Below are positions 8,073 to 16,442 of a stretch of DNA of 50,506 bases, piece after piece. How positions within the stretch are numbered: position 1 is the stretch's first letter; the number at the start of each line of letters is the position of its first letter. Below the pieces are notes generated by a model that saw nothing but the letters and a program-made list of their open reading frames with translations, was not told the origin of the DNA and ran no database searches. The DNA is from JAHZFN01 sp965149945 (GTDB lineage: Bacteria > Bacillota > Dehalobacteriia > UBA4068 > UBA4997), in NCBI GenBank assembly GCA_965149945.1, contig CBCTTQ010000013.1, positions 1 through 50,506 on the forward strand. The letters run 5' to 3'. The position numbers and the translations under genes were made by a program.

Positions 8073-8402
8073 ATGCTGAAGAAAGAAGAACTGCCTGTTT
8101 GCCCTGTTGCAACAACCGTGTAAATGGCAGGAAGTAAATGGAAACTTTTAATTTTAAGAAATCTTCTTGCCCGCCCGTGGCGTTTTAATGAACTGAGAAA
8201 GAATTTAGAGGGGATCAGCCAAAAGGTATTAACTGATAGTTTGCGTTCTATGGAGGAAGATGGAATCATCACATGAACAGTCTACCCGAAAGTTCCTCCA
8301 AGAGTGGAATATTCTTTGAGCGAATTGGGCGAATCAATGTGTCCCATCATCAAAGCGATGGAGCAATGGGGTATGGATTATAAAGCAAAGAATAAATCAT
8401 AG
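8073..8402 (+). pseudogene. HxlR-family regulator interrupted by two nonsense codons
   Basis: Frame 8073-8402 encodes a full-length (about 109-codon) HxlR-type winged-helix repressor: MLKKEELPVCPVATTV, stop, MAGSKWKLLILRNLL, FNELRKNLEGISQKVL, LRSMEEDGIIT, stop, TVYPKVPPRVEYSLSELG, ending at TAG 8400-8402. The two in-frame stops are TAA at 8121-8123, where the family usually has Gln before the GSKWK motif, and TGA at 8274-8276, where it has Arg before TVYP. Each is one C-to-T change from the expected codon (CAA, CGA). No frameshift is present, and the promoter, ribosome-binding site and terminator remain, so inactivation looks recent. It faces the nitroreductase operon, its likely target. Restart at the ATG right after the TAA would still give only about 50 residues. 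Confidence 0.85.
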
Positions 8403-8433
8403 AAGCATCATCGCAAAAATAGCTATCATGAAA

Positions 8434-8467
8434 GAACACCGGAGGAATTGCCGTCCGGTGTTCTTTT
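8434..8467 (+). terminator. Terminator of the HxlR-type gene
   Basis: GAACACCGGA and TCCGGTGTTC form a strong 10-bp stem followed by a run of T, about 30 bp after the HxlR stop codon. Confidence 0.8.
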
Positions 8468-8471
8468 TTTA

Positions 8472-8880
8472 CAGGCATCGCAACCGAATAATTCGTCATA
8501 TTCAACTTCCGCTCTGGTAAACAGAATCCTCGGGATTGCCTTCGCCCGTATAAATTCTGTCGCTCCGCGCCTTTTGAGCGATATCCATCGTCTATTACAT
8601 AACATCACAGCTGTTCGAAGCAAAGCCTCCGCAAAAAAAGCGGCAAACAGAATCAGGAGACTTCATATCTCCGTCATCCGTTCACCGCTTTTCTTTCTGT
8701 CTGATAAGCTGTATTCTTTTGTCGCGCCCACATCGATTCAGAACGATATTACACAAGGATTTCCGTTTACTACCACCCGAAACGTTTGTTGGATTTCAGT
8801 TTGTGAACAATATAATATTTTATTGTTTATCCTGTTCTATCAACATAAAAATATGCCAATTTTCAACTACCATTTGAAAA
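8472..8880. other. Region without a recognisable gene
   Basis: No gene is convincing here. The minus strand has a broken frame that reads MTEI at 8677, a stop, then SLLILFAAFFAEALL and RRWISLKRRGATEFIR down to about 8470. It looks more protein-like than the plus-strand frame, but I recognise no family, and its 3' end runs into the HxlR terminator. It may be another relic. Confidence 0.3.
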
Positions 8881-9354
8881 CTATTCACCGTTGAGAAGCC
8901 TCTCAAATCCAGCATATGCATTGAATCCCAACATATATATGGATAATATCCTCGCTCTGTCTTTTCTATACTCTTGAATTTTGCTGCCGCACGTTTCTAT
9001 TTCATTAACTACCGTATCACGCGGAACCTTAACATCTTTATCACCATCATTCAAAACTATCAGATAATGCCATACCAATTTTAAAGAAAGCTTCTTTGGC
9101 GTCTGCAACAATCTCATAGAATTTATTCATACTGACTTTTCTAATCCTATTATGTGAACCTCTCTGATTATCCACAGTCGTTTTCCAAATCACATTTTGA
9201 GAACGCTTTGCAATAGCTTTCACCAAAAACAAGCACAATCATTATCCCGCAATACCTGATTCTGCATTTTAATATATGTCTTACCAGCAACAGGACTATT
9301 TATAATATGTGTTTGTTTCTCATCAAATTCTTCCGATAACAATAACCATAGCAT
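8881..9354 (-). pseudogene. Relic of a type II restriction endonuclease (TdeIII/MjaI-like)
   Basis: Three overlapping minus-strand frames together spell one protein. The first, from ATG 9354, gives MLWLLLSEEFDEKQTHI and AGKTYIKMQNQVL. The second, about 9238-9050, gives LVKAIAKRSQNVIWKTTVD, HNRIRKVSMNKFYEIV and EAFFKI. The third, about 9100-8881, gives RARILSIYMLGFNAYAGFERL. The order and the motifs (KAIAKxSQNxIW, HxRIRxVSxxxFYEIV, LYxLxFxxYxGF) match my memory of the TdeIII-type restriction enzymes. Two frameshifts, near 9240 and 9070, break it. No cognate methyltransferase remains nearby. Family assignment is from memory of the motif pattern, so moderate. Confidence 0.5.
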
Positions 9355-9455
9355 CCTTTTTTTTCTTAATCAAGCGCTCCGAGACAAACAGAAAATACCT
9401 AAGGTTTTGAACCTGTCGAATGACAGAACCCAACGACACAAATGATCATTTACCA

Positions 9456-10142
9456 TCACTCTATTTCCAGATACCAATACCGATTTTTTTGTTTGGACGT
9501 CTCGTTGAAATAATCTATACTGTAACGTCTTCCTATTTTAAACTCGACCGGCCATTTAAATATAGGACCATCAAATACAAAGGAGTGGTACTCGCCATTT
9601 TCCCCGCAAATATCTACCCCATCTGGCAAATCACGCAAAAAAGATTCATCAATGTTCCTTCCGACCAACGACTCATCGAGAACAGAACCATCCACACAGG
9701 TAACAATACTTCTGAACCCCAACGAAATAAACTCTTTTAATAATTCATTGGGATCGCTGTTCCACAAAGGAAACACCGCTTGCATATTTTGCCGACCGCA
9801 ATTTATAATTCTTTGCATTCTTACATCCCGTAAATACAAATCACCGAAAATAGCTGTGTCAATCATCTTTTCTTTGAATTTTTTCATCTGCAGAGCCATT
9901 GATTGTTTATATTCCTCAGCTGGCGCCGCACAATCAAATTCCAAAACTGTCAATGGGATTCCGATAGATTCTGCCTGTCGCTTAAGCAGATCTATCCCAA
10001 TCTCGTGCATAGCAATTCGTGAGTTTTCCTTTTTGATGATGGTAAATAACGTTTGTACATCATAGCTTCCGGATTGCAATGCTTTATAAAGAGCCAACGC
10101 GGAATCTTTACCGCTGCTCCAGTTCAAATAGGCGTTTCGCAT
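9456..10142 (-). CDS. Dph6/DUF71-type ATP-pyrophosphatase family protein
   Basis: A 228-residue protein of the adenine-nucleotide alpha-hydrolase fold. The PP-loop SSGKDSALALY is at 9-19, near the N-terminus as usual. AIFGDLYLRDVRMQR around 98-112, GSVLDESLVGR around 152-162 and CGENGEYHSFVFDGP around 179-193 are the conserved motifs of the family that includes eukaryotic diphthine-ammonia ligase. Bacteria lack diphthamide, so here it probably adenylates and amidates some other substrate; the role is unknown. It stands alone between a restriction-enzyme relic and an integrase relic, with no operon partner. Confidence 0.85.
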   Translation of the reverse strand: MRNAYLNWSSGKDSALALYKALQSGSYDVQTLFTIIKKENSRIAMHEIGIDLLKRQAESIGIPLTVLEFDCAAPAEEYKQSMALQMKKFKEKMIDTAIFGDLYLRDVRMQRIINCGRQNMQAVFPLWNSDPNELLKEFISLGFRSIVTCVDGSVLDESLVGRNIDESFLRDLPDGVDICGENGEYHSFVFDGPIFKWPVEFKIGRRYSIDYFNETSKQKNRYWYLEIE

Positions 10143-10511
10143 AATTCCTCCGCAAATTTTTTCTCAAATTTTTTGCCGTTAAAATGGGCTGTCTTCGACA
10201 GGATCGTTCATTTCAACATTGCATTTTTAATTGTCTTTTCCTGACAAAAATTTATTTCAACGGTTTCCTTATCAGAATGAAATTGTCCGTATTTTCAAAA
10301 CCACTTATAAAAACCACCTAGAAAATTCCATCCTCTTCTATTCCCCGTTTTCAGGACGATCAAGCGTATAACGTTCAACTCATCAAATCACATTTTCTTT
10401 GATCGGTTATGTGTATGGTTTGATGTAAATGATATATGCGACCTAACCGTAGTCGATCATTATGAATAGAGTCCTGATACTTCTATGAAAAATATCAGAA
10501 CTTTATCATTT
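10143..10511. other. Gene-free stretch
   Basis: AT-rich sequence without a supported gene or strong hairpin in either strand. It separates the DUF71 gene from the integrase relic and may be decayed mobile-element DNA. Confidence 0.4.
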
Positions 10512-10648
10512 TACACTGTTTTAAAATACAAATCAAGACCTTCAAATTCCGAATGTTTCAATTCTTTTTTCACATCAGTATAGATATGCAACGTTGCGGA
10601 AATATCTTTATATCCAAGCATGTAATGGGAAAAGAGCTCCTTCGTGGT
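10512..10648 (-). pseudogene. C-terminal relic of a tyrosine recombinase (integrase)
   Basis: The minus-strand frame reads TTKELFSHYMLGYKDISATLHIYTDVKK and ends LDLYFKTV at the TAA 10512-10514. 'LGYKDISATLHIYTDV' is the C-terminal box of phage/transposon integrases (LGHxxIxTTxxIYxHV), including the catalytic Tyr. An in-frame stop lies directly upstream and no other integrase motif is visible, so only about 45 codons survive. This marks a former mobile element in the region. Confidence 0.6.
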
Positions 10649-10730
10649 TTATGAATTATCGTCGCGGATAAAAATCACCCTTTCAGAAAAGATGAACCCT
10701 CCCCTAAAATGCAACTTAATTAATTAAATA

Positions 10731-11201
10731 TCAGCGATTATCTATTTCCGTAATTACTTTTCTGATTTTGACTCTTAGTATTAAACCAAATCCCCATACA
10801 AAACAGCCACATAGAATTGTTAAAATCATTTGAGGGGTAGTATCAGCCAGTAGCTTGGTAAGTGTGATTGTAATGATGATCCCAACCAGAATTAAAATTT
10901 CAGTTAAAATTCCGAATGTTTGGAGTTGTGATTTTGTTTTAAAAATATTCAACGCGGACTTTTCTCCTTGGGCAGTCTTTTCACAACCGGTCATCTTCTT
11001 TGCATACAGTAACTCCGATATTTGAATATCAAGCGCTTTACATAAAGGTTCATATAATGACAGGTCCGGCATTGTCTTTCCGTTTTCCCACCTGGAAATA
11101 GACTTATCACTGACCCCTAATATTTCAGCCAATCGTGCTTGAGTTAATCCTTTTTCCTTTCTGCAAACAGCTATAAACATCCCTATTTCTTGCTGATTCA
11201 T
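10731..11201 (-). CDS. XRE-family regulator with two membrane segments
   Basis: A 156-residue protein. Residues 1-60 form a Cro/CI-type helix-turn-helix (GMFIAVCRKEKGLTQARLAEILGVSDKSISRWENG). The second half has two hydrophobic segments (ILTEILILVGIIITITL and MILTILCGCFVWGFGLIL), so the DNA-binding domain is probably tethered to the inner face of the membrane. A longer frame from 11315 is unlikely, as its extra part overlaps the lysS terminator; ATG 11201 has an AAAGGAG site 11 nt upstream. Such short HTH-plus-membrane proteins are common in Firmicutes. The target is unknown. Confidence 0.75.
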   Translation of the reverse strand: MNQQEIGMFIAVCRKEKGLTQARLAEILGVSDKSISRWENGKTMPDLSLYEPLCKALDIQISELLYAKKMTGCEKTAQGEKSALNIFKTKSQLQTFGILTEILILVGIIITITLTKLLADTTPQMILTILCGCFVWGFGLILRVKIRKVITEIDNR

Positions 11202-11280
11202 ACAACACACACTCCTTTCACCTATTCTAATGTTACATAATTTCAGCAAAAAAGAACAGGACAGAATATGAGAATCTGAT

Positions 11281-11317
11281 TTAAAAAATGGGCAATCCCA
11301 ATTGGAATTGCCCATTC
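11281..11317 (-). terminator. Terminator of greA-lysS
   Basis: On the minus strand, AATGGGCAAT and ATTGCCCATT pair around a short loop and are followed by a T run. It lies about 80 bp past the lysS stop. Confidence 0.75.
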
Positions 11318-11398
11318 ATTTTACTAAATTTTACCCCGGCATATTTTTCTGCGCCAAAGGATGTAAATTTGACCTCAACTATACGGATTTCCGCTTCC

Positions 11399-12919
11399 TT
11401 ACTTGTCCAGCGGCTTCATGGTCGGAAAGAGCAAAACATCACGAATAGAAGCAGAATCGGTGAGCAGCATCACCAAACGATCCATGCCCATTCCCATACC
11501 ACCGGTAGGCGGCATACCATATTCCAAAGCATGAACATAATCTTCATCCATCATATGAGCTTCATCATCTCCCTGTTCCCGCTGTTTCATTTGATCCAAA
11601 AACCGACCTTTTTGGTCGATGGGATCATTCAATTCGGAAAACGCATTGGCCAATTCGCTGGCATTAACAAAAGCCTCAAAACGATAGGTCATGGCGGGAT
11701 TATCCGGACGACGTTTTGCCAAAGGCGAAATCTCAATAGGATAATCATAGATAAAAGTGGGTTGAATCAAGTTTTCTTCCACGTAAGCATCAAAGAACAC
11801 GTTCAAAATCTGCCCTTTGGTAAAATACTCTTCTACCTCCAGACCGCGTTCTTTAGCAACAGCCATGGCGGCGGCATCATCCAACGTCGAAAAATCTACA
11901 CCACTGTATTCTTTGACAGCTTCAATCATGGTCATACGTTTCCAAGGCGCTTTCAACTCAATTTCTTTTCCCTGATAAACGATCTGGGTCGTGCCGTGGA
12001 TTTTTTTGCAAACATATTCCACCAAGCGCTCCGTCAATTCCATCATTCCCTCAAAATCAGAATAGGCTTCGTACAATTCCAACAGGGTGAATTCCGGATT
12101 GTGCTTCATATCAATTCCTTCGTTGCGGTAAACACGACCGATTTCATACACCTTGTCCATACCGCCGACAATCAGTCGTTTCAAATGCAATTCCAAAGCA
12201 ATGCGCAGATACAAATCGATATCCAGCGCATTATGATGTGTAACAAAAGGTCTGGCTGCCGCCCCTCCGGCAATGGTATGCATGGTGGGTGTTTCGACTT
12301 CCAAAAAACCTCTGTTATTTAAAAATTCTCGTACCGCCGCAATAATTCTGCTGCGATTGACGAAGGTCTGTTTCACTTCCGGATTAACGATCAAATCCAC
12401 ATAACGCTGCCGATAACGCATCTCCACATCTTTCAAGCCGTGGAATTTTTCCGGCAGAGGATGCAAACTCTTGGATAGGAAAATCAGTTCTTCCGCCTTG
12501 ACAGAAATTTCTCCTCTCTGAGTACGGAAAACCACTCCTTTGACGCCGATGATATCCCCGATATCCATTTGCTTCAGCAAGCCAAAGTTTTCTTCTCCGA
12601 CCACGTCAATCTTAACATAAATTTGGATTTTCCCCTGAAAATCATATAAATCAAGAAAAGATACCTTACCATGACCACGCATATTCATGACACGGCCGGC
12701 AACTACCACAGGCTGATTTTCCAACTCTTCGAAACGATTGATAATTTCCTGAGAAAAATGGGTTGTTTGAAAAGCATGACCAAAAGGATCAATTCCTTTG
12801 GCACGCAATGCTTCCATTTTTTCCCGACGGAACTTCAATTGTTCATTCAAATGCTCTAATTCTTGTTCCGGTGTCAACTCCACCGGTTCTGTTTTTTTCA
12901 TTTTAGCCAAAATTTCCAC
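11399..12919 (-). CDS. lysS: Lysyl-tRNA synthetase, class II
   Basis: A protein of about 500 residues that charges tRNA-Lys with lysine in the cytosol. An N-terminal OB-fold anticodon-binding domain (about 60-150: VVAGRVMNMRGHGKVSFLDL) precedes the class II catalytic domain with motif 2 (YRNEGIDMKHNPEFTLLE) and motif 3 (GMGMGMDRLVMLL, then SIRDVLLFP). The start is uncertain: the longest frame begins at GTG 12919, while TTG 12910 is better placed after GGGGTG and ATG 12901 is also possible. It follows greA by about 55 bp and shares its promoter, a common Firmicutes order. Confidence 0.97.
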   Translation of the reverse strand: MEILAKMKKTEPVELTPEQELEHLNEQLKFRREKMEALRAKGIDPFGHAFQTTHFSQEIINRFEELENQPVVVAGRVMNMRGHGKVSFLDLYDFQGKIQIYVKIDVVGEENFGLLKQMDIGDIIGVKGVVFRTQRGEISVKAEELIFLSKSLHPLPEKFHGLKDVEMRYRQRYVDLIVNPEVKQTFVNRSRIIAAVREFLNNRGFLEVETPTMHTIAGGAAARPFVTHHNALDIDLYLRIALELHLKRLIVGGMDKVYEIGRVYRNEGIDMKHNPEFTLLELYEAYSDFEGMMELTERLVEYVCKKIHGTTQIVYQGKEIELKAPWKRMTMIEAVKEYSGVDFSTLDDAAAMAVAKERGLEVEEYFTKGQILNVFFDAYVEENLIQPTFIYDYPIEISPLAKRRPDNPAMTYRFEAFVNASELANAFSELNDPIDQKGRFLDQMKQREQGDDEAHMMDEDYVHALEYGMPPTGGMGMGMDRLVMLLTDSASIRDVLLFPTMKPLDK

Positions 12920-12974
12920 CCCTACTCATGGATGTTTTTGCAAACACACATGTAAATTTTTTCTTTTTTACTCA

Positions 12975-13448
12975 TTATTTAATATCCAAAATTTTATATT
13001 GCATCATACCCTTCGGCACTTCCACATCGACGGTCTCACCTTTTTTATGACCCAAAATGGCCTGTCCCACCGGGCATTCATTGGAAATACGAAATTCATC
13101 GGGGTTAGCTTCTGTAGAACCGACAATCGTATATTCCATTTCGATTCCGCGATTGATATTCAACAAAGAAACGGTAGAGCCTACTGTTACCACCTGTTTA
13201 CTGGAGGAAGAAACCTCAATAACAGACGCATTTCTGATTTTGGCTTCTAATTCCAAAATTTTGCCTTCAATCATCGCCTGTTCATTTTTCGCTTCTTCAT
13301 ATTCTGAGTTTTCGCTTAAATCCCCGTAACTGATGGCGATTTTAATCCGTTCCGCCACCTCACGACGTTTGACATTTTTATAATGATCCAGCTCGGCTTC
13401 CAGCTGTTCCAATCCTTCTTTTGTGACAAGTACTTCTTTTTCTGCCAT
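12975..13448 (-). CDS. greA: Transcription elongation factor GreA
   Basis: A 157-residue factor that enters the RNA polymerase secondary channel and triggers transcript cleavage, freeing backtracked complexes. The N-terminal coiled coil has the LSENSEYEEAK tip motif with the acidic pair at its end; the C-terminal domain ends with the conserved GHKKGETVDVEVP and MMQYKILDI. ATG 13448 is chosen over ATG 13454 because GGAG is 8 nt upstream of the former and only 2 nt from the latter. It heads an operon with lysS, behind a leader of about 120 nt that folds into two hairpins. Confidence 0.97.
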   Translation of the reverse strand: MAEKEVLVTKEGLEQLEAELDHYKNVKRREVAERIKIAISYGDLSENSEYEEAKNEQAMIEGKILELEAKIRNASVIEVSSSSKQVVTVGSTVSLLNINRGIEMEYTIVGSTEANPDEFRISNECPVGQAILGHKKGETVDVEVPKGMMQYKILDIK

Positions 13449-13519
13449 TACCATAACTCCTCTCCGTCACTCCATCAAGCCCGTCTGTTTATGAATGCGC
13501 AGTCAAAAACAGCAGAATA

Positions 13520-13572
13520 AGCACCTCCGTGCAGGTGCTTATAAAACAGGCTAAAGATACTGATATCTTTTT
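13520..13572 (-). promoter_or_regulatory. Structured 5' leader of greA-lysS
   Basis: Between the promoter and greA the minus-strand RNA forms AAAGATA-TCAG-TATCTTT right at its expected 5' end and then AAGCACCT/AGGTGCTT around a short loop, followed by an interrupted T-rich stretch. The second hairpin could be a partial terminator or attenuator for greA, or the terminator of the upstream unknown gene. Confidence 0.4.
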
Positions 13573-13574
13573 TT

Positions 13575-13604
13575 ATTATACTTTGTCAAATCAGTGTTTG
13601 TCAA
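13575..13604 (-). promoter_or_regulatory. Promoter of greA-lysS
   Basis: TTGACA (13604-13599), an 18-bp spacer and TATAAT (13580-13575) on the minus strand: full-consensus boxes about 125 bp upstream of greA. Confidence 0.75.
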
Positions 13605-13644
13605 GAGGTTCGCCTTTATCCGTGAGGATTCGTAAAAATCCTTT

Positions 13645-14436
13645 TTAAACAGCTTGCTGATTTTTCTCAACAGCTGTGACAGTACGATCAGAACTCGGGA
13701 TTTCTTCCGCGCCGACCGATAAAAGCGCTGCCGCCAAACCGGCAGGAAAACACCCTTTGGCAAAGGGAACTTGCCAAACACCGGCTAAAAAAACAGGAAA
13801 TTCCTGATAGCATATTGTTTTATCCTCATACTTACGTAATGTCGTTCCATTCAGAGATAAAATGCCCTCCGCTGCTTCACCGGCTTTTTCGGTGCGGAAA
13901 ACAGGAACCGCCAATCCTTGATTGCGATAATACCATTCTGAAAGGGCGGCGGCACGACTGCCGTTTAAAATCAATTTAACGCCGTCTGCCAACAAACGAT
14001 CGGTTACTGTCTTTGCAAAAGGATCATTAACACCAAACACAGCAATTTCCCGTCCCTTCAAGCCATTGGTAATGCGTCCCAAACCGGCAATAGCTTTTTC
14101 CAAAGACAATTCCTTAGCAGAAGGGATTTCCATCAAACCGTTTCCCGCCAATAAAGCCCGCCATTTCATCGGTACCCCGGCAATGACACAGCCCAATTTT
14201 CGTCCATGACGCAATGCTTTTAACAAAAGCTGTCGCTGTTTTTCCAACGGAAAACGCAAAAAATCTTTTTCCTGCCAAGGCAGACAGCAATATAATACCT
14301 GATACTCTCGAACATGCCCAACGAGCCGCCAGCTCTGCCATCGACTAAAAATTTTTCTTTTCCAAAATGTTCCTTTTTCTGTTTCGGCAAAACTTATTAA
14401 TGCAACCTTTGCCGCTGTTTTATCAATTCCTGTCAT
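13645..14436 (-). CDS. Conserved protein of unknown function with a Rossmann-like segment
   Basis: A 263-residue protein that I do not recognise. The middle has LKGREIAVFGVNDPFAKTV (around residues 140-158), which looks like the first strand, turn and helix of a nucleotide-binding Rossmann fold, though the glycine pattern is not canonical. No membrane segment or signal peptide is evident; the N-terminal part is basic (WKRKIFSRWQSWRLVGHVREY). ATG 14436 is preceded by GAGGGG at a good distance; the longer frame from 14472 has no such site. It lies between dusB and greA, in a cluster of core RNA-metabolism genes, but it follows the dusB terminator and has its own transcription. No function is proposed. 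Confidence 0.7.
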   Translation of the reverse strand: MTGIDKTAAKVALISFAETEKGTFWKRKIFSRWQSWRLVGHVREYQVLYCCLPWQEKDFLRFPLEKQRQLLLKALRHGRKLGCVIAGVPMKWRALLAGNGLMEIPSAKELSLEKAIAGLGRITNGLKGREIAVFGVNDPFAKTVTDRLLADGVKLILNGSRAAALSEWYYRNQGLAVPVFRTEKAGEAAEGILSLNGTTLRKYEDKTICYQEFPVFLAGVWQVPFAKGCFPAGLAAALLSVGAEEIPSSDRTVTAVEKNQQAV

Positions 14437-14520
14437 GGGCTTCCCCTCGATTCTCTGTTTTAAAATAATCATTTCTTATTCCATTTTTATGGAACGCGCC
14501 CGAAATTATGACAGCCGAAT

Positions 14521-14561
14521 AAAAAAACATTGCGTCTGTTTTTAACAAACACAATGTTTCT
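14521..14561 (-). terminator. Terminator of dusB
   Basis: On the minus strand, AAACATTGTGTTTGTT pairs imperfectly with ACAGACGCAATGTTT around a short loop and is followed by a T run. It lies about 40 bp after the dusB stop. Confidence 0.7.
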
Positions 14562-14596
14562 AATATTTCAATTTCTCATCCTAACAAGAGGACATT

Positions 14597-15604
14597 TCAA
14601 TATTTTCCGGCCCGCAAATCACAAACATACTGCCGAAAAAGAGCTTCGATGTCCTCAACCCGCTCCAATTGGTTCAGTTTGCCGCGAATGGCGGCAGAAC
14701 CCCTTTGTCCTTTGATATACCAAGGCAAATGACTGCGCATCACCCGTACCGCGGAATACTCCCCACGGAGTTCTGTTTCTCGACGTAGATGCGCCATCGC
14801 CAGAGAAACTTTTTCTTCGATTTCCGGCAATGGCAAAGGCGGCAGTCCCTGCACCGCTCGCACAGCATCCCGTACCAACCAAGGATTGCCGATCATTCCC
14901 CGACCAAGCATTACCCCATCGCATCCACTTTCTGCCAAGCGGCGCACAGCATCTTCTCCCGAAAAAATATCGCCATTCCCGATTACCGGAATGGAGAGTT
15001 GTTCCTTGGCGGCGCGAATCAGTGTCCAATCTGCCGTCCCGCTGTAAAACTGCTCCCTGGTGCGTCCGTGAATGGTAATAGCATCTACGCCGGCCTCTTC
15101 TAAAAGAGCCGCTATTTCCAACACATTTTTCTGTTGATCATTCCATCCCAAACGCAATTTTGCTGTCACGGGCAGTTTTACCGCCGCGCATACACGGCGC
15201 ACAATTTCCACCGCTCTTTCCGGCCGTTGCATCAAACGAGAACCTTCGCCGTTTGCTACCACTTTGCGCACAGGACATCCCATATTAATATCAATTACAG
15301 CCAGATTTTGACTATCCACTCCCATTTTTTCAATAATCTTTGCCCCTTCTGCCATAGATTCCGGTTCAGAACCGCACAATTGCGCACCAACCCAGGGAAC
15401 CTCGCCGTTTAAATCCAAAAGAGAACAAGTCTTGCGGTCTCTGTAATTCAATCCTTTGTCACTGACCATTTCACAAAAACACAACCCCGCGCCCATCTGA
15501 TGCAAAATTTCTCGATATGCCCGATCCGTCAACCCTGCCATCGGCGCTGTCACCACAGGATGCTCCCGCAAAAAGGTCGCCATAAACTCACTCTGTTTTC
15601 CCAT
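14597..15604 (-). CDS. dusB: tRNA-dihydrouridine synthase
   Basis: A 335-residue FMN enzyme that reduces uridines in the D-loop of tRNA using NADPH. The TIM-barrel motifs are in place: TAPMAGLTDRAYR near residue 19, INMGCPVRKV around 106-115 with the catalytic Cys, AKLRLGW, IHGRTREQFYSG and IGNGDI, GVMLGRGMIGNPW. The C-terminal helical domain (RSHLPWYIKG) is complete. ATG 15604 has GGAG 7 nt upstream. It follows coaX, as in many Firmicutes, but a terminator-like hairpin lies between the two. Assigned to the DusB type by overall likeness. Confidence 0.95.
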   Translation of the reverse strand: MGKQSEFMATFLREHPVVTAPMAGLTDRAYREILHQMGAGLCFCEMVSDKGLNYRDRKTCSLLDLNGEVPWVGAQLCGSEPESMAEGAKIIEKMGVDSQNLAVIDINMGCPVRKVVANGEGSRLMQRPERAVEIVRRVCAAVKLPVTAKLRLGWNDQQKNVLEIAALLEEAGVDAITIHGRTREQFYSGTADWTLIRAAKEQLSIPVIGNGDIFSGEDAVRRLAESGCDGVMLGRGMIGNPWLVRDAVRAVQGLPPLPLPEIEEKVSLAMAHLRRETELRGEYSAVRVMRSHLPWYIKGQRGSAAIRGKLNQLERVEDIEALFRQYVCDLRAGKY

Positions 15605-15627
15605 TTTCCATCTCCGTCTTTTCTATC

Positions 15628-15662
15628 AAAGAAAAGCCCCCAAAGCATTCTTTGAAGGCTTT
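15628..15662 (-). terminator. Terminator-like hairpin after coaX
   Basis: The minus strand reads AAAGCCTTCAAAG, a 4-nt loop, CTTTGGGGGCTTT and then TTCTTT. The stem has two mismatches. It starts just past the coaX stop, so read-through into dusB is possible. Confidence 0.6.
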
Positions 15663-15668
15663 CTGTAA

Positions 15669-16442
15669 TCATGCTTTGCCAATGCTGCGACGAAAGATCA
15701 AGTTCAACCCCCGTAATGTCAACATGGGATCCACCACATCCACCGATTCACAAACGGGAGCAATCTTTTCTGCTAAACCGCCGGTGGCAATGACTTTCAC
15801 ATCACCGCCCATTTCGACTTTCAGCCGTTTGACCAAGCCGTCGATCTGTCCGGCAAACCCATAGACAATCCCAGACTGCAGTGCGCCGATAGTATTGGGA
15901 GAAAGTACTTTTTCCGGAACAACAAATTGTACATTAGGCAATTTAGCGGCTTTTTTCGCCATTGCATCAGCGGAAACTTCCACCCCGGGTGCAATGACGC
16001 CGCCGATATAAGCCCCTTCCTCGGAGATACAATCAAAAGTGGTAGCGGTTCCCAAATCTACCACAATCAAATTGGTGCCATACTTATGAATGGCAGCGAC
16101 TCCGTTCACAATTCGGTCGGCGCCCACCATATTGGGATTTTCTACCTGTAACGGCATTCCTGTATCTGTTTTCGCATTGATAACCAACGCTTTGCGGTCA
16201 AAATATTTTTCAGAAAGCTGCTGCCAGATATCCGAAAGCGCCGGTACCGTAGAAGAAAAAACCAACGCCTTGATCTCACGCATCCCATGACCCTCTGTCG
16301 CTAAAAGCTCACTGATCAAAATCGCGTACTCGTCTTCTGTTTTCATGGGATCACTGGATATCCGCCAACTCTTCCACATTTCCCAATCCCGAAACAGTCC
16401 GATTACTGTATGCGTGTTGCCGATGTCTACTGCCAAAAGCAT
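15669..16442 (-). CDS. coaX: Type III pantothenate kinase
   Basis: A 257-residue kinase for the first step of coenzyme A synthesis, phosphorylating pantothenate. It has the ASKHA-fold motifs: LLAVDIGNTHTVIGLF at the N-terminus (phosphate 1), GADRIVNGVAAIHKYG in the middle, VDLGTATTFDCI (phosphate 2) and GGVIAPGVE. Type III enzymes need a monovalent cation and are not inhibited by CoA, as known for the family. ATG 16442, after GGAGATGATAAC, gives the family's normal length; the longer frame from 16499 adds an unlikely 19-residue head. Confidence 0.96.
   Translation of the reverse strand: MLLAVDIGNTHTVIGLFRDWEMWKSWRISSDPMKTEDEYAILISELLATEGHGMREIKALVFSSTVPALSDIWQQLSEKYFDRKALVINAKTDTGMPLQVENPNMVGADRIVNGVAAIHKYGTNLIVVDLGTATTFDCISEEGAYIGGVIAPGVEVSADAMAKKAAKLPNVQFVVPEKVLSPNTIGALQSGIVYGFAGQIDGLVKRLKVEMGGDVKVIATGGLAEKIAPVCESVDVVDPMLTLRGLNLIFRRSIGKA

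Noticed and set aside
8448..8894. Plus-strand frame of 148 codons
   Set aside because: It begins inside the HxlR terminator, has no ribosome-binding site, and the opposite strand looks more protein-like.
11288..12322. Plus-strand frame of 344 codons opposite lysS
   Set aside because: It is the shadow of lysS on the other strand; His/Phe-rich composition and lack of motifs show it is not a gene.
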